Positions 1 through 8,062 of a stretch of 64,000 bases of DNA are shown piece by piece. The notes under the pieces are model-generated. The model did not search any database. It saw only the letters and a program-made list of their open reading frames with translations, and was not told the origin of the DNA. Source of the stretch: Adhaeribacter_A terreus (GTDB taxonomy: Bacteria > Bacteroidota > Bacteroidia > Cytophagales > Hymenobacteraceae); contig NZ_JBHSKT010000001.1 in assembly GCF_042657365.1 (NCBI RefSeq), positions 124,001 through 188,000 of the forward strand, in the 5' to 3' direction. Within the stretch, counting starts at the first letter, position 1; each line of letters opens with the position of its first letter. Position numbers and translations under genes: made by a program.

Positions 1-6
1 GGTTAA

Positions 7-456
7 TTATAAATTGATTTTTAAAGTTTTTGGTTGTTGTGCTTCGTGCGGATGCTGATCACCTTCGTAAACGAACAGGTTGCGGAACTGCTCGCGGCCC
101 AGACGGGTACGTGGCAACATACCTCTCACGGCTCTTTCGATTACCAGGTTAGGCGATTTAGCCATTAATTCACGAACGGTAGTATGTTTCTGACCACCTG
201 GGTAACCAGAGTGCGTTACATAAACTTTGTTGTTCAGTTTCTTACCCGTTACACGCAGGTTCTGAGAGTTGATAACGATTACGTTATCGCCGCAGTCTGC
301 ATTTGGGGTGAAAGAAGCTTTGTGTTTGCCACGCAGAACGTTGGCGATCTGGCTCGCTACGCGGCCTAAAGTTGCGTCTCCGGCGTCTATCACTACCCAA
401 CCTTTATTAGCGGTCGCTTTATTAACTGATAGCGTCTTATAACTTAAATGATCCAT
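7..456 (-). CDS. rplM: 50S ribosomal protein L13
   Basis: Ribosomal protein L13 of the large subunit, an early-assembly protein that contacts 23S rRNA. The 149 residues match the usual length. The family core is visible: WVVIDAGDATLGRVASQIA near the N terminus, then GDNVIVINSQNLRVTGKK, the YVTHSGYPGG segment and the RAVRGMLPRTRLGR segment. The stop lies 6 bases inside the window edge, so the usual partner rpsI would be just outside (inference). A textbook Bacteroidota promoter lies upstream at 519-549. The start is the ATG at 456, which gives the family N terminus MDHLSYKTLS. Confidence 0.97.
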   Translation of the reverse strand: MDHLSYKTLSVNKATANKGWVVIDAGDATLGRVASQIANVLRGKHKASFTPNADCGDNVIVINSQNLRVTGKKLNNKVYVTHSGYPGGQKHTTVRELMAKSPNLVIERAVRGMLPRTRLGREQFRNLFVYEGDQHPHEAQQPKTLKINL

Positions 457-518
457 TAGTTATGGTTAAATGGTTATAAATGAATAATTTCCACTTTAGG
501 GATTCTAAAATGGAGGTG

Positions 519-549
519 CAAAGTTAAGGGTATTTCCTGAATTTGCAAA
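519..549 (-). promoter_or_regulatory. Bacteroidota-type promoter of rplM
   Basis: On the minus strand TTTG (complement of 546-549) is followed after 19 bases by TAACTTTG (complement of 519-526). This is the known Bacteroidota -33/-7 arrangement with ideal spacing. It implies a leader of about 55-60 bases before the rplM ATG at 456. Confidence 0.75.
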
Positions 550-595
550 TTGCTGAGAATTAAAATGTTTTGGGCAGAAGAATCTTTGTGAAGAA

Positions 596-1123
596 CTATT
601 TTTCATTCCTTCTTTCTTCCTGATATTCTTTTGCCATTTTGGATAATTTTCTTTTTGATAATGGCTTTTCCGAAGTGATGCCAATAGTGCGAAATCCTGA
701 AGCTTCACCTAGTGCGACGTCAATTTCTTGAATTTGACCAGATTTTAAATAAATGCTATCAATTATCATCTCAGAATATCCAGGGCATAAAAATCGAATC
801 TTATAATTTCCTGTAGGTAAATAATGTTGATAGCTTCCGGTGGAATCTGAGAATGTGGAAGTTTTTCCAGCACTATTTAAGTTCTTAATTTCTACTACTG
901 CAAATGAAACAGGATGCATGGAAAAATCCTGAATTTTACCTTTAATTAAAGTGTGATCTGAATTAATAGATTCTTTGGTCAGGTTGTTCCTGATTTTACT
1001 CTCTATTCCTGAATAAGGAACACAGATTTCATATTCGTAGCCTTTCCCTGTTTTATTTTGAATTAATTGTTGTGATGAACAACCTGCCAAAATCAGGAAT
1101 AAGAATATTGTTAAGTTTCTCAT
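596..1123 (-). CDS. small lipoprotein with a carboxypeptidase-regulatory-like beta-sandwich
   Basis: Putative lipoprotein of about 175 residues. The N terminus MRNLTIFLFLILAGC is a lipoprotein signal with the lipobox cysteine. I chose the ATG at 1123 over an in-frame codon 27 bases upstream because it begins directly with this signal and has AAAGGAAC just before it. The mature part contains a segment like GKIQDFSMHPVSFAVVEI, then DSTGSYQHYLPTGNYKIRF and GYSEM. This is the pattern of CarboxypepD_reg/transthyretin-like domains of Bacteroidota envelope proteins. The C-terminal 35 residues are basic and look coiled. A copy of the 30-bp dispersed motif lies directly upstream (1135-1164). The specific function is unknown. 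Confidence 0.75.
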   Translation of the reverse strand: MRNLTIFLFLILAGCSSQQLIQNKTGKGYEYEICVPYSGIESKIRNNLTKESINSDHTLIKGKIQDFSMHPVSFAVVEIKNLNSAGKTSTFSDSTGSYQHYLPTGNYKIRFLCPGYSEMIIDSIYLKSGQIQEIDVALGEASGFRTIGITSEKPLSKRKLSKMAKEYQEERRNEK

Positions 1124-1134
1124 GGTTGTTCCTT

Positions 1135-1164
1135 TACTTTTTCCCCTCAAAACCCTACCGTTTT
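1135..1164 (+). repeat. 30-bp dispersed motif, copy between the lipoprotein and rluA-family genes
   Basis: A full-length copy: ACTTTTT, seven variable bases, AAAA, then CCTACCGTTTT. It sits immediately 5' of the lipoprotein gene and its last bases overlap the TAA stop codon of the pseudouridine synthase gene. See the 30-bp motif entry at 35020 and the findings for the family. Confidence 0.85.
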
Positions 1165-1876
1165 AAGAATTCTGCCGCAACGATTTCACCAGCACCTGGA
1201 AATCTTTCGGGTAAGGCGCTTCTACGGTTACTTTTTCGCCGTTCATTAAAGTAAAGCCGAGTTGCGTAGAGTGCAGCGCGAAACGTTTGATAAGCGGTTG
1301 TTCTTCGGTTTCCTGCTTTAAGTTGAATTTGCGTTTCAGGCTGGATAAATAAAGCACTTCACCACCATATAATTCATCGTTCACAATCGGCGCTTTCAGG
1401 TACATTAAGTGCAGACGGATCTGGTGCATGCGGCCGGTTATGGGTTTGCAGGCGATTAAGGAATGACGCGAATACGTTTCTAAGGTATTGAAAATGGTTT
1501 GCGCCGGTTTACCTTTAAATGCCAGTTTCGCTTTTCCTTTCAAACCCGGCTGAATGGCACGGTCCACTTCAACATTTTCGAATTTATGGACGCCCCAAAC
1601 AACCGCATGGTAAAGTTTGTCTACTTCGCGGTTCTCGAATTGCATAGAAAGATGGCGGTAGGCTTCCGGATTTTTGGCAATTGCCAGCGCGCCGGAGGTT
1701 TCTTTATCCAACCGGTGACAAGCCTGCGCATCGGGGTGATATTGTTTGGCCAGTTTCAGCAGGTTGGTAGCGTTTAACGCGCGGTCTTCTAAAGTAGCCA
1801 GGAAAGGCGGTTTGTTTACTACAATATAATCTTCGTTCTCGAAAATGATCAGGTCGGTAAAAACGGGATATTTCAT
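1163..1876 (-). CDS. RluA-family RNA pseudouridine synthase
   Basis: Isomerises specific uridines in rRNA or tRNA to pseudouridine. The signature HRLDKETSG lies at residues 54-62 with the catalytic aspartate at 57. The downstream PITGRMHQIRLHL motif is typical of RluA/RluC/RluD enzymes. There is no N-terminal S4 domain: the protein begins straight with FENEDYIVVNKPP, giving a compact 237-residue form like RluA or TruC. The target site cannot be assigned from sequence. A 30-bp motif copy (1882-1911) lies just 5' of the ATG, and another (1135-1164) touches the stop codon. Confidence 0.93.
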   Translation of the reverse strand: MKYPVFTDLIIFENEDYIVVNKPPFLATLEDRALNATNLLKLAKQYHPDAQACHRLDKETSGALAIAKNPEAYRHLSMQFENREVDKLYHAVVWGVHKFENVEVDRAIQPGLKGKAKLAFKGKPAQTIFNTLETYSRHSLIACKPITGRMHQIRLHLMYLKAPIVNDELYGGEVLYLSSLKRKFNLKQETEEQPLIKRFALHSTQLGFTLMNGEKVTVEAPYPKDFQVLVKSLRQNS

Positions 1877-2619
1877 TTAAGACTTTTTCGGTGATTTTGC
1901 CTACCGTTTACGAGGTAATTGGGGAAACGGCATTTGCAAAGGTACGGAATTTACCCCACCTAAATCCTCCCCTGATTCAGGAGAGGATTTAGGTGGTATA
2001 CGTTAATAACCACCCCTGCCCCTCTCCCGAAATCCTCCGGGATCTGCGACTTGAAAAGGAGGGGAGCATTAAAACCGTCAGCTAAAGCTTACGGCAATGA
2101 ATTTTGAACCGTTTTCTTTTCAATTTCACGCATATCGCCAGCGCAGCGTCCTTCGAAAACCACGTTTGCTAGAAAGCTAAACTAAAAGAAGCCAGCTACG
2201 AAGGTGAATGATACCAGTTTCTGTGAGAGCGGCCTCCAAGCCCTGTCCCGTAGGGATCCCGGTGCCGCAGGCAGCCCGCTAGGGCAGGTAAGGTTGCAGC
2301 CGCGAACACAAAAACGAAGCCTCCCGGCTTGAGGGAATAAATTGCCGATGAAAGTTAGAAGTCAGCTGTTTAGCAGAAAAGGTGTTTCAAAAACGCTAGC
2401 ACTTCTAGTTGAAAAACTGCTGTCCGCCGACGAGATCCTTCAGAGCTACGCTCGCAATCTTCGCGCTCCCGCGCTCAATTGTGCTCAGGATGACAAAAAA
2501 ACGGTATGCTTTTCAGCCAAAAAAGTCAAAGGAGTACAAAATTAGAAATTTCATTGCCATAAGCTTGATGCGATGGACCGCAATCTTTGTGATTATCAAA
2601 CCACCAATCATCAACCAAA
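1877..2619. repeat. gene-free gap: short inverted repeats and dispersed-repeat copy A
   Basis: No credible gene is present. A 30-bp motif copy lies at 1882-1911. C-rich and G-rich inverted repeats of the CCTCCCC/GGGGAGG type follow at about 1955-2065. Copy A of the large dispersed repeat runs from about 2124 to 2527, in orientation opposite to copies B, C and D, and ends in another 30-bp motif (2498-2527). The short reading frames in it are discussed in the findings. Confidence 0.7.
2124..2527 (-). repeat. large dispersed repeat, copy A
   Basis: One of four related 340-450 bp segments. On the minus strand it contains the hairpin AAGCC-GGGA-GGCTT, then a long stem pairing 2217-2225 (GTTTCTGTG) with 2306-2314, and GCGGC (2229-2233) with GCCGC (2299-2303). 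The loop region differs strongly from copies B and C while the stems are kept. A 60-residue reading frame shared with copies B and D lies at the plus-strand right side (2348-2545). Confidence 0.75.
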
Positions 2620-3657
2620 TCACTTGCTAGCTTTCAGTAATTTGAATTTAAGCGTAGTGCCTTTACCAATTTCGCTGGAAACAGCCAGAATGGAGCGGTG
2701 CGCTTCTACAATATGCTTGCAAATGGCGAGCCCGAGGCCGGTGCTGCTGCCGGTTACTTCGCGGCTGCGGCTTTTATCTATGCGGTAGAAACGTTCGAAA
2801 ATGCGGTTGTGGTGTTCTTTGGCAATGCCGGCGCCATCGTCGCGCACGGTTACGGTCATTTTCTTTTTCCCGTCTTTGAGCGTGAGCCAAATATTACCGT
2901 TTTCGCGACCGTATTTTATAGCGTTATCCAGCAGGTTAATAATTACCTGGCGGATGCGATTCGGATCGGCGTAAACGAACAAGCTGTTATCTATATCGTA
3001 ATAAAAATGTAGCTTCATCTTGCGGAGCGCGGCTTTTTGTTCCAGTTGTTCCAATACATCGCCGGCCAGTTCTATAATATCGAAAGGCCTTTTTTCCATT
3101 TTGATCACGCCTTTTTCAAGCTGCGAGATCGTGATCAGATCCTGAACCAGCGTATCCAGGCCGTCTAAACTTTTGGCAGCTTTCAGCAGGAATTTGTCGC
3201 GCACGGTTTCGTCGTCTACGGCGCCATCTAATAAGGTGTGAATAAAACCCTGCGCCGCAAAAATGGGGGTTTTGAGTTCGTGCGAAACATCGGCCAGGAA
3301 TTCGCGGCGCAAAGCCTGCAGGCGTTTCAGCTCGTCAATTTCCTTTTGCTTCTGCTCGGCCATGTGGTAAATTTCCTCTTTTATCCGTTTTAAAGGCTCC
3401 GGGCGAAACAGGAATTTATGGCTCATGCGCCGGAATTCTTTGCGTTTGATATTTTCCAGGCCGGCATAAATGTTGTTGATCTCCCGAAAAATGAGCGCTT
3501 CGTACGAAAAATAGACCAGAATAAAGCAGGCGCCAAACGAAAGGCCCAACGTAAAAATGCGGCTCCGGAATTCTAAATAAGGCGCCAGAAAAAGGAAACC
3601 CGCTACAATAGCCGCAACCAGGAAAGAAATAAGAATGGCAATACTACGCGAACTCAT
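2620..3657 (-). CDS. membrane sensor histidine kinase, PhoR-like
   Basis: Sensor kinase of a two-component system, 345 residues. Two membrane helices lie at about residues 6-27 and 36-52 with almost no periplasmic loop, so it may sense the membrane or a partner rather than a soluble ligand (inference). A linker coiled coil leads to the HisKA box FLADVSHELKTP with phospho-accepting His126. The N box (NLLDNAIKYG), G1 (DDGAGI), F box (FERFYRID) and G2 (TGLGLAICKHIVEAH) follow. The architecture matches PhoR/PhoB-type kinases of Bacteroidota. The cognate regulator gene lies upstream on the same strand, separated by a 265-base gap that holds an inverted repeat. Confidence 0.93.
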   Translation of the reverse strand: MSSRSIAILISFLVAAIVAGFLFLAPYLEFRSRIFTLGLSFGACFILVYFSYEALIFREINNIYAGLENIKRKEFRRMSHKFLFRPEPLKRIKEEIYHMAEQKQKEIDELKRLQALRREFLADVSHELKTPIFAAQGFIHTLLDGAVDDETVRDKFLLKAAKSLDGLDTLVQDLITISQLEKGVIKMEKRPFDIIELAGDVLEQLEQKAALRKMKLHFYYDIDNSLFVYADPNRIRQVIINLLDNAIKYGRENGNIWLTLKDGKKKMTVTVRDDGAGIAKEHHNRIFERFYRIDKSRSREVTGSSTGLGLAICKHIVEAHRSILAVSSEIGKGTTLKFKLLKASK

Positions 3658-3728
3658 AATTTGCTTGGTGCAGCCCCGGAAATGGTAAAATGAATGGGCA
3701 GTTTTTCAGGCGGTAAAGATACCGGTTT

Positions 3729-3920
3729 TTAAATGGTTAATTGTTTAATGGCTGAATTGTTAAATTTTTCCGCGTGTCATTCTGAAAGTGGAACAACCCG
3801 AAGCATTTGGGAAAGCTTGTAAATGCAGTGCTATATAACCAAGGGTTTTCTTTCAGAATAGTAATCTTAGTGGTTGTGTAAATTCAACCAATTAACTATT
3901 CAGCAATTTAACCATTTAAA
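3729..3920. repeat. MITE-like imperfect inverted repeat between regulator and kinase genes
   Basis: TAAATGGTTAATTGTTTAAT near 3730 is matched in inverted orientation by the segment ending TTAACCATTTAA at 3919. A second inner pair, CATTCTGAAAG (about 3778) against CTTTCAGAAT (about 3850), is also visible. The roughly 190-bp palindromic unit separates two genes that are usually adjacent. It could act as a transcript processing site or be a small non-autonomous insertion. No coding content is seen. Confidence 0.6.
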
Positions 3921-3922
3921 CC

Positions 3923-4618
3923 TCAATCGTTATTAAACTTATAACCTACACCTTTAATGGTTTTGATATTTTCTTCGCCTATTTTTTCGCGCACTTTTCT
4001 AATGTGTACATCTACGGTGCGGGCAATTACGAAAACATCGTTGCCCCAAACGCTGTTCAGGAGTTCTTCGCGGCTGAAAACTTTGTTGGGCGTAGCAGCT
4101 AAAAAGGCGAGTAATTCGAATTCTTTTTTCGGCAGCGAAATTTTCTGATCGCCTTTGTAAACGGCAAAACTGGTACGGTCTATGCGTAAACCGCCAATTT
4201 CAATTTCGGGCGTTTGCTCGGGGTTTTGCTGGTTATCGCGGCGTACGTAGGCAGCCAGTCGGCTGATGAGTGCCCGGGGCTTTATGGGTTTGGTAATAAA
4301 ATCGTCGGCGCCGGCATCAAAAGCAGCTACTTCCGAAAATTCTTCCGAACGCGCCGTCAGGAATAAAATGTAGGTGTCTTTGAAACGTTTCAGCTCGCGC
4401 AGGTACCGGCAGGCGGCAATCCCATCCATAACGGGCATCATTACGTCCATCAGGATAATATCGGGGCTGAAAGTGAGCGCAACGTCGATGGCTTTTTTGC
4501 CGTTTTCGGCGCTGGCCACTTCGTACCCTTCCTTGGTTAAATTGTACTGTAGCAGCTCGATAATATCCGGATCATCGTCCACCAGAAGAACTTTGTACTT
4601 AGTAGTTTGTTGGCTCAT
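3923..4618 (-). CDS. OmpR/PhoB-family response regulator
   Basis: DNA-binding response regulator, 231 residues. The receiver domain covers residues 8-125 with the acidic pocket DDD at 14-16, phospho-acceptor Asp58 in LMDVMMPVMDG, and the conserved threonine and lysine in FLTARS and ITKPIKP. The C-terminal winged helix (residues about 140-230) ends in RTVDVHIRKVREKIG and IKTIKGVGYKF, typical of PhoB/OmpR regulators. The gene lies directly upstream of the histidine kinase. Phosphate control is plausible by similarity, but no Pho genes are nearby. Confidence 0.95.
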   Translation of the reverse strand: MSQQTTKYKVLLVDDDPDIIELLQYNLTKEGYEVASAENGKKAIDVALTFSPDIILMDVMMPVMDGIAACRYLRELKRFKDTYILFLTARSEEFSEVAAFDAGADDFITKPIKPRALISRLAAYVRRDNQQNPEQTPEIEIGGLRIDRTSFAVYKGDQKISLPKKEFELLAFLAATPNKVFSREELLNSVWGNDVFVIARTVDVHIRKVREKIGEENIKTIKGVGYKFNND

Positions 4619-4754
4619 AAGTGTTAGATTTTCAGGGCTTAATAAGTTGATTCTTAGAACTAACCCTGTCTTTCAATTACAAAGTTCCGGTTCCGGGGCG
4701 GTTAAACCTACAGTTTTTGTAATATTAACAATTCCTTAATCTGCAGCTGCTTTT

Positions 4755-5630
4755 TCAGGAAACTGTTATCTGGTAACTGCACTCGAATTTATGGCCGGAC
4801 GGCAATAGTATAATGCCTTCTTTTTCGGTAATTTCGGTTGGCTCACCGGTGTTGCTGGCTATGCCATGCCACGGTTCCAGGCAAAGCAGATTGGCTTCTG
4901 GTTTGGGTGGCGACCAGATTCCTAAATAAGGAAAACCACGGAATTTTATTTCAACCTGCCGGTCGTCGGCGTCAGATTTCAGGCGCATGGTCTGGGCTTT
5001 ATTTTCCTTCAGCACAATTGCATCCTGCTTGAAAAGTTCGCGGGTCAGGGCCAGTTTTTTGTCATTTTTCAGTACCGTTTCCGTTTCGCCGATCAGCAGG
5101 CCATCGTTCAGTAAATGGCGATCCAAATTCTGGTCTTCGTCGAACTCGAGGTAATAATCTTCGAATTTGTTTTCCGGTTTCAGAGGGCAGTTAAAACCCG
5201 GGTGCGCGCCAATAGAAAAAGGCATTTCCTGCTCGTCGAGGTTCATAACGCGGTAATCTACCTGCAAGGTATTATCATCTAAAGCATACGAAACCAGCAA
5301 CCGGAAATGGAAGGGGTAATGCGTCATGGTAATATCCGACCAGTGTAATTCCATGGTCAGGGTATTGTCGTTGGCTTCTACGGGCGTAAAGATCATGTCG
5401 CGCGCAAAACCGTGCTGCGGTAAATGGTATGATTTCCCGTTCAGAAAGTATTTATGCTCCGGCAAACGTCCCACGATCGGAAAAAGCACCGGCGCATGTC
5501 GCGGCCAGATCTTCGTATCACCCTGCCAGATGTATTCGGTATTGTCGGAAAGCCGCCGGAAACTGCAAACTTCAGCACCTTTGGCTTTTATTTTCACTTC
5601 AAACTCGGAATTTCGGAGCGTATGCGTCAT
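4755..5630 (-). CDS. aldose 1-epimerase family protein (LacX-like)
   Basis: Predicted galactose-mutarotase-superfamily enzyme, 291 residues, cytoplasmic (no signal). It shows RHAPVLFPIVGRL, then LPQHGFARD with His73, and the second histidine motif IGAHPGFNCPL. These are the conserved residues of the LacX-like or hexose-6-phosphate mutarotase branch. It sits alone on the minus strand with no sugar genes nearby, so the substrate is unknown. Confidence 0.9.
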   Translation of the reverse strand: MTHTLRNSEFEVKIKAKGAEVCSFRRLSDNTEYIWQGDTKIWPRHAPVLFPIVGRLPEHKYFLNGKSYHLPQHGFARDMIFTPVEANDNTLTMELHWSDITMTHYPFHFRLLVSYALDDNTLQVDYRVMNLDEQEMPFSIGAHPGFNCPLKPENKFEDYYLEFDEDQNLDRHLLNDGLLIGETETVLKNDKKLALTRELFKQDAIVLKENKAQTMRLKSDADDRQVEIKFRGFPYLGIWSPPKPEANLLCLEPWHGIASNTGEPTEITEKEGIILLPSGHKFECSYQITVS

Positions 5631-6483
5631 AGTTTGGAAGGGTTTGGTTGTGGGTTTTAAGATACGGTTTTATCTTTAAAGTTATAATGTTTTTGAGGGG
5701 AATTTGTTTTTATAGGGAGTTTTAAGAGAGGAAAGCATAGCATTTTATCTGTCATCTCGACGATAGGAGAGATGTCTTCTGGTTGGTAGGAATGTTAGCT
5801 ATTGAATTTTCAGGCTGTAAAGCATACCATTTCTTTCATCCTGAGCACAATTGAGCGCGGGAGCGCGAAGATTGCGAGCGTAGCTCTGAAGGACCTTGTC
5901 GGCGGGCAGCAGTTTTTCTACTAAAAGTGCTAGCGTTTTTGAAACACCTTTTCTGCTAAACAGCTGGCTTTTAACTTTTATCGGCAATTTTCTCCCTCAA
6001 GCCGGGTGGCTTCGTTTCTGCGTTCGCGTCTCACCCTTTCCTAGCCGCATGCGGCTTTTCTGACGAAACCGGAAAGTGCGGAGGCCGCGCACGCAGAAAC
6101 TGGGATCAGTTTCCTGCGTAGTCTGCTTTTTTTTAGTTTGGTTTTCTAGCAAACGTGATTTTCAGGGAACGCTGCGCTTGCGATATAGTGAAATAGGAAA
6201 GTAAACTAAGAAGTAGAAAGTAAGAATAATGTAGAAATTAAAAATAAGGGTAGGAAGCAAAAGCTCCCCGCCTGGACAGGAGGGGTTAGGGGTGGTTGAT
6301 CTGCTCTGCAGCTTGCTTTAAAGGATAGAGTTTAATCAGAAACAAATCCTGCCCATCAAATAAATCCTGAAAATCGTATTCTTACAAAAGGCCGCCCACA
6401 AGGATTGCTCTACAAACAATCAATCCTTAAATCCTCTAATCATATAAATCCAAATTCAGATAATGGTCCTGAAAATACTTTCA
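5631..6483. repeat. gene-free gap holding dispersed-repeat copy B
   Basis: Two degenerate 30-bp motif copies (5717-5746 and 5804-5833) and a TCATCTCGACGATAGGAGAG segment (about 5752) precede copy B of the large repeat. After about 6200 come AT-rich sequence and a CCCCGCC/GGAGGGG inverted repeat (about 6264-6290). I see no gene. Confidence 0.7.
5753..6195 (+). repeat. large dispersed repeat, copy B
   Basis: Copy with the clearest fold. The stem GTTTCTGCGT (6014-6023) pairs perfectly with ACGCAGAAAC (6091-6100). CGCG (6025-6028) pairs with 6086-6089, CCTTTCC pairs with GGAAAG (6071 onward), and the apex is the perfect hairpin AGCCGCATGCGGCT (6043-6056). A smaller hairpin, AAGCC-GGGT-GGCTT, lies just before. 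The left part carries GCGC-GGGA-GCGC and GAGC-GTA-GCTC hairpins. On the minus strand a 62-codon frame (5799-5987) is shared with copies A and D. Confidence 0.8.
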
Positions 6484-7017
6484 TCATGCAAATCCTGATT
6501 CTGATGTAGGAGAAGTCGATTCAATCACTTTTAAAGCCGCCTGAAAACGCTCTTCATTTGTGCCGGAAATGACCTGGAATGGAAAATTCAAGCGTTCCAG
6601 TTCTGCTTTGTAAAGATCGAAAAAATACTGGCGCAGGTGCGGGTGTTCGCGTAGCGGATCGGGTTCCCAGGGCAGGTCAATATCCATTAATAAATATAGA
6701 TCGAATTGCTGATTTTGTAATTCTTTTAAAATCCACTCCGGACAAGTGCCAAATGCATTTTCGCTCCAGATCTTGAGTACCAGTAATTCGGTGTCGGCAA
6801 AGAGAATTTGGGACGTTTGCGCTTCGGTTTTTTGCTGTAAAGCCAGTTGGCCGCGGGCAATGTTTTCGAGATCTGTCAGCGTGTAAGGCTGGTTTAAATT
6901 CGTAACGTAATCGCGGGCAAATTCCGGTACCCATAAAGCATTGAAATGACCGGCTAATTGCTGCGCCAAAGTAGATTTTCCGGTGCTTTCCGGGCCGGTA
7001 ATGGCAATGCGTTTCAT
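6484..7017 (-). CDS. NadR-like ATPase / nicotinamide riboside kinase
   Basis: Predicted to phosphorylate nicotinamide riboside to NMN, trapping it after uptake. The Walker A motif GPESTGKS is at residues 8-15. The protein contains the segment WVPEFARDYV and a C-terminal region like the ribosylnicotinamide kinase domain of NadR. The nicotinate-nucleotide adenylyltransferase and DNA-binding domains of enterobacterial NadR are absent (177 residues only). It overlaps the pnuC gene by 4 bases (ATGA type), strongly suggesting coupled translation and a shared salvage role. Confidence 0.87.
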   Translation of the reverse strand: MKRIAITGPESTGKSTLAQQLAGHFNALWVPEFARDYVTNLNQPYTLTDLENIARGQLALQQKTEAQTSQILFADTELLVLKIWSENAFGTCPEWILKELQNQQFDLYLLMDIDLPWEPDPLREHPHLRQYFFDLYKAELERLNFPFQVISGTNEERFQAALKVIESTSPTSESGFA

Positions 7018-7595
7018 GCGGTTTGAGACTTAAGTTCGCGGCGCCAACGCAGAAATCCTTGTATAGCCATGCCCAGGAAAACGAAATACAAGCTGGCCGT
7101 TAAATACGCTTCTTTCTGAAAATATAACCACACGTAAACTACATCTACCACAAACCAAAGGATCCAGTTCTCGATCTTTTTTCGCGTGAGTAAAAACTGC
7201 CCCATTAAACTGTAAGCAGCCAAACCCGAATCTAAAACAGGGTAATGCGCATCGGTGAAATTCTGGAAGTAAGCACCCAGTGCAACGGTTCCAATGGCTC
7301 CGCCTAAAACAACCAGAATTCTGGCTTTGGAAGAAAGTTTGGAAACCGGAAGTTCAGTGTGATTTTTTCCGCCGCGCAGCCATTCGTACCAGCCATAAAT
7401 GGCCGAACCCGCATAAAAGATCTGCAGACCCATGTCGGCGTAAAGCTTTATCTGGTAGAAAAAAACGGTGTACGCTAATACGCTGATCAGGCCAACGGGC
7501 CAGGTCCAGACGTTCTGCCGCACGGCCAGCCAAACGCCCAGCAACCCGGAGATCACCCCAATAATTTCAAAATAATTCAGTTCTAATTCCGGCAT
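7014..7595 (-). CDS. pnuC: PnuC-family nicotinamide riboside transporter
   Basis: Integral membrane transporter of about 193 residues with repeated hydrophobic segments and the PnuC signature WPVGLISVLAYTVFFYQIKLYADMGLQ, followed by YGWYEW. I place the start at the ATG at 7595 (MPELELNYFEIIGV). A 12-codon upstream extension would be encoded entirely by a 30-bp dispersed motif (7596-7625), which ends exactly at this ATG. The PnuC family includes thiamine (PnuT) and riboflavin (PnuX) transporters. The overlapping NadR-like kinase argues for nicotinamide riboside. Confidence in the exact substrate is moderate. Confidence 0.88.
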   Translation of the reverse strand: MPELELNYFEIIGVISGLLGVWLAVRQNVWTWPVGLISVLAYTVFFYQIKLYADMGLQIFYAGSAIYGWYEWLRGGKNHTELPVSKLSSKARILVVLGGAIGTVALGAYFQNFTDAHYPVLDSGLAAYSLMGQFLLTRKKIENWILWFVVDVVYVWLYFQKEAYLTASLYFVFLGMAIQGFLRWRRELKSQTA

Positions 7596-7625
7596 AAAAC
7601 GGTAGGCTTTTGTGCCTAAAAAGTA
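7596..7625 (-). repeat. 30-bp dispersed motif abutting the pnuC start codon
   Basis: On the minus strand the motif reads ACTTTTT, seven bases, AAAA, then GCCTACCGTTTT and runs straight into ATG. The copy at 24086-24115 has the same relation to its ATG (two bases between). It decides the start call of pnuC. Confidence 0.85.
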
Positions 7626-7738
7626 AAGCAAAGAAACAGCATTTCTTTTAAAGCATTTTTACAAATCCGGAAAACCTTCGTGAAAATTTGCCGCTGTGTA
7701 AAAAGGAAACGTTTTACCTTTACCAAAAACTTTAGAAA

Positions 7739-8062
7739 ATGCTCCGCGAAATAACGCCTGCCGACCTGCAAGAGAAACTCCAGAACGGCGAAAATATCCA
7801 GTTAATAGATGTGCGTCAGCCCGAAGAATTTGAAATCTGTAAAATTACCGGCAGTGTGTTAATTCCTTTAAGTGAAATTCCAAAACGCTATGCCGAAGTG
7901 GCTAAAAACTCCGAAGCAGTTATCATTTGCCACCACGGTTTCCGGAGCGCGCAAGCCATTCAGTATCTTAGCCAGCGCTTTGGTTACGAAAACCTGCTGA
8001 ATCTTAAAGGCGGTATTCACCAATGGGCTTTGCAGGTAGATTCGGAAATGGCGGTTTATTAG
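7739..8062 (+). CDS. single-domain rhodanese-like protein
   Basis: Small cytoplasmic rhodanese of 107 residues, a putative sulfurtransferase that carries persulfide sulfur. It has the LIDVRQPEEFEICKI opening and the active-site loop CHHGFRS with Cys64. It is similar to GlpE/PspE-type single-domain proteins and lacks a signal peptide. It is monocistronic, followed by long inverted repeats (8060-8096 against 8216-8247) and then guaB. Confidence 0.9.
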   Translation: MLREITPADLQEKLQNGENIQLIDVRQPEEFEICKITGSVLIPLSEIPKRYAEVAKNSEAVIICHHGFRSAQAIQYLSQRFGYENLLNLKGGIHQWALQVDSEMAVY

